This document shows, in pieces, positions 6,563 through 8,066 of a stretch of DNA of 8,066 bases (position 1 is its first letter; each line of letters starts with the position of its first letter). The translations under genes and the position numbers were made by a program. The DNA is from an uncultured Gemella sp. (GTDB lineage: Bacteria > Bacillota > Bacilli > Staphylococcales > Gemellaceae): the NCBI GenBank assembly GCA_938038035.1, contig CALHQV010000099.1, positions 1 through 8,066 on the forward strand, read 5' to 3'. Under the pieces are notes generated by a model. The model was not told where the DNA came from and did no database searches. It was given only the letters and a program-made list of their open reading frames with translations.

Positions 6563-7456
6563 ATGGAAAAAATACCTTTAATAGCGATAGTAGGACCTAC
6601 TGCAGTTGGGAAAACGTCACTTAGTATAGAACTTGCAAAAGAGTTCGACTGTGAAATAATTTCAATAGATAGTGTTCAAATTTATAAAAAATTTGATATA
6701 GGTTCTGCAAAGGTGAAAAAAGAAGAAATGGATGGGGTAGTTCATCATCTAATAGACGAACTAGAACCTACTGATACTTGTTCTGTCTATGATTTTCAAA
6801 AACTTGCACGTAAGAAAATTGAAGAAATACACGCTCGAGGGAAGATGCCATTATTAATTGGTGGAACTGGATTTTATATGAATGCTGTTCTAAATAATTA
6901 TGAGTTTACTGATTTAGAGGAAAAAACTTATGATATTGATGTCGATATGGCAAGAGAATATCTAAAAGAGAACTATCCAGACACATATAATACAATTGAC
7001 CTAGAAAATCATCGTCGCGTAATTAATGCATATAATTATGTGATGAATGAAAAGAAATCTGTAACTACAAACAACAATGGGGATACTATTCTAGATTGTT
7101 ATAATCCATTTTTAATAGTTCTTAATACTGATAGAGAAGCTCTATATAATCGTATTAATATGAGAGTTGAACTGATGTTTGAAGAAGGGCTTGAGCAGGA
7201 AGTTAAAGAAATTATAGAAGAATATGGTCTAGAACTGCAAGCTCTAGGAGCAATAGGGTACAAGGAAATGATTCCGTATCTTAATGGTAATGTTTCTAAA
7301 GAAGATACTATTGCAGCTATTTCTCAGAATTCACGTCGTTATGCAAAACGTCAATTAACATGGTTTAGAAATAAAATGGATGGAAATTGGTATGATACTG
7401 CCAATAAGGAATTATTGGCAGATGTAATAAAAGACATCAAAGAAAAAATTAATTAA
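6563..7456 (+). CDS. miaA: tRNA dimethylallyltransferase MiaA
   Basis: MiaA transfers a dimethylallyl group to the N6 of adenosine 37 in tRNAs that read codons starting with U, improving anticodon pairing. The P-loop is GPTAVGKTS (11-19). DSVQIYKKFDIGSAKV (from residue 36) matches the family DSxQvYkgmDIGTAK with its catalytic Asp, followed by HHLID, GGTGFYMNAVL, the HRRVINA stretch and the C-terminal RRYAKRQLTWFRNK. At 297 residues it is near the usual length of 300-315. It starts eight bases after mutL. The final codons deserve caution: the 3' end also reads as glf sequence in the +1 frame, so the natural stop may have been replaced during joining to the glf remnant. Everything needed for activity lies upstream of that point, so I expect a working enzyme. 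Confidence 0.95.
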   Translation: MEKIPLIAIVGPTAVGKTSLSIELAKEFDCEIISIDSVQIYKKFDIGSAKVKKEEMDGVVHHLIDELEPTDTCSVYDFQKLARKKIEEIHARGKMPLLIGGTGFYMNAVLNNYEFTDLEEKTYDIDVDMAREYLKENYPDTYNTIDLENHRRVINAYNYVMNEKKSVTTNNNGDTILDCYNPFLIVLNTDREALYNRINMRVELMFEEGLEQEVKEIIEEYGLELQALGAIGYKEMIPYLNGNVSKEDTIAAISQNSRRYAKRQLTWFRNKMDGNWYDTANKELLADVIKDIKEKIN

Positions 7457-8066
7457 AGATTATACTGAAAAACAGTGGGGTAAACCAACTACGGAACTTC
7501 CAGCCTTTATCATTCGCCGTTTGCCAGTACGCCTGACCTATGATAACAATTATTTTAATGATACCTATCAAGGGATTCCAATTGGTGGCTACACTTAAAT
7601 AGTTGAAAAAATGTTGGATCATGAAAATATTGATGTTGAAACAAATGTTGATTTTTTTGCCAATAAAGAGCAATATATGAAGGACTTCCCTAAGATTGTC
7701 TTTACCGGTATGATTGATGAATTCTTCGACTATAAGTTGGGTGAACTAGAGTATCGTAGTCTTCGTTTTGAAAATGAGACCTTAGATATGGAGAATTACC
7801 AAGGAAATGCAGTTGTCAACTATACAGATGCAGATACTCCTTATACCCGTATTATTGAACCCAAACATTTTGAGTTTGGAAATCAAGCCAAGACGATTAT
7901 TACTAAAGAACATTCTAAAACATGGGAAAAAGGTGATGAGCCGTATTATCCAGTAAATAATGATCGTAATAATCATTTATATAAATCATATAAAAAATTG
8001 GCTGATGAGCAAGGGAAGGTTATCTTTGGTGGTCGTTTAGGACACTATCGTTATTACGATATGCAC
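7446..8066 (+). pseudogene. glf: UDP-galactopyranose mutase remnant: N-terminus missing, in-frame stop, runs off the window
   Basis: Glf converts UDP-galactopyranose to UDP-galactofuranose for surface polysaccharides, using reduced FAD. Here the homology begins with KLIKDYTEKQWG (family LIKGYTEKQWG), about residue 150 of a protein of about 370, and continues through LPAFIIRRLPVRLTYDNNYF, the GIPIGGYT stretch, KIVFTGMID, LEYRSLRFE, NAVVNYT, PYTRIIE and RYYDMH at the edge. The N-terminal FAD-binding GxGxxG region is absent. A TAA at 7596-7598 replaces a codon just after GGYT, while the frame stays open on both sides: one stop in about 207 codons, with no frameshift. Catalytic-site residues of the family (the Trp of QWG, the Arg of LPVR, the Arg of PYTRIIE, the YYD near the end) remain, so decay looks recent. 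There is no start codon, ribosome site or promoter. Codons such as GCC, ACC, CGC and CTG are commoner than in mutSL, hinting at transfer. An ATG at 7611 cannot give a working enzyme. Confidence 0.9.

Larger units (their letters stand above)
1549..7456 (+). other. Probable mutS-mutL-miaA operon
   Basis: The three genes are separated by only 5 and 8 bases, share a strand, follow a terminator and an extended -10 promoter, and show no internal terminator. The mutL ribosome site lies within the end of mutS, and that of miaA overlaps the mutL stop, pointing to translational coupling. No terminator is visible after miaA, so transcription should run into the glf remnant. Confidence 0.75.

Noticed and set aside
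7611..8066. A restarted Glf from the ATG at 7611.
   Set aside because: There is no ribosome binding site before it and the product would lack the FAD-binding domain and part of the active site.
1..8066. CRISPR arrays, tRNA or rRNA genes, riboswitches, insertion sequences.
   Set aside because: I saw no regularly spaced repeats, no tRNA-like cloverleaf or rRNA sequence in the short intergenic regions, and no transposase or terminal inverted repeats, including at the miaA/glf junction.

Overview
The window reads as chromosomal DNA from a low-GC Gram-positive bacterium of the class Bacilli. A-rich Shine-Dalgarno sites, strong AT bias in codons, a mutS-mutL-miaA gene order, an Rgg-type regulator and an endonuclease-type MutL all fit. 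I favour a Gemella-like organism from general gene content, but the sequence alone does not prove the genus.

Layout, all on the + strand. Positions 2-49 are the last codons of a protein with a UVR (UvrB/UvrC-type) motif. A small orphan gene (71-361) follows closely. A 155-base intergenic region (362-516) carries two copies of a 15-base sequence with a CAAATTTG palindrome at its core, placed around a possible promoter. A stand-alone Rgg/MutR-type regulator (517-1446) comes next and ends in a clear intrinsic terminator (1465-1509). A new promoter near 1549-1576 then starts a tight three-gene unit: mutS (1612-4374), mutL (4380-6554) and miaA (6563-7456). The end of miaA runs, without any gap, into the last half of a UDP-galactopyranose mutase gene (glf). 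This remnant lacks its N-terminal FAD-binding part and has one in-frame stop; it continues past the window edge.

MutS recognises mismatches, MutL is recruited and, in organisms without MutH, nicks the DNA itself; both proteins carry recognisable candidate sliding-clamp motifs. MiaA is a tRNA-modifying enzyme often found beside mutSL. The mismatch repair proteins are longer than usual because of expanded charged linkers with internal repeats (29-residue offset in MutS, 17-residue period in MutL).

I do not see a clearly new multi-gene system. The points most worth a second look are the miaA/glf junction, where the miaA 3' end also reads as glf in another frame, the linker repeats, and the paired palindromes before the Rgg gene.
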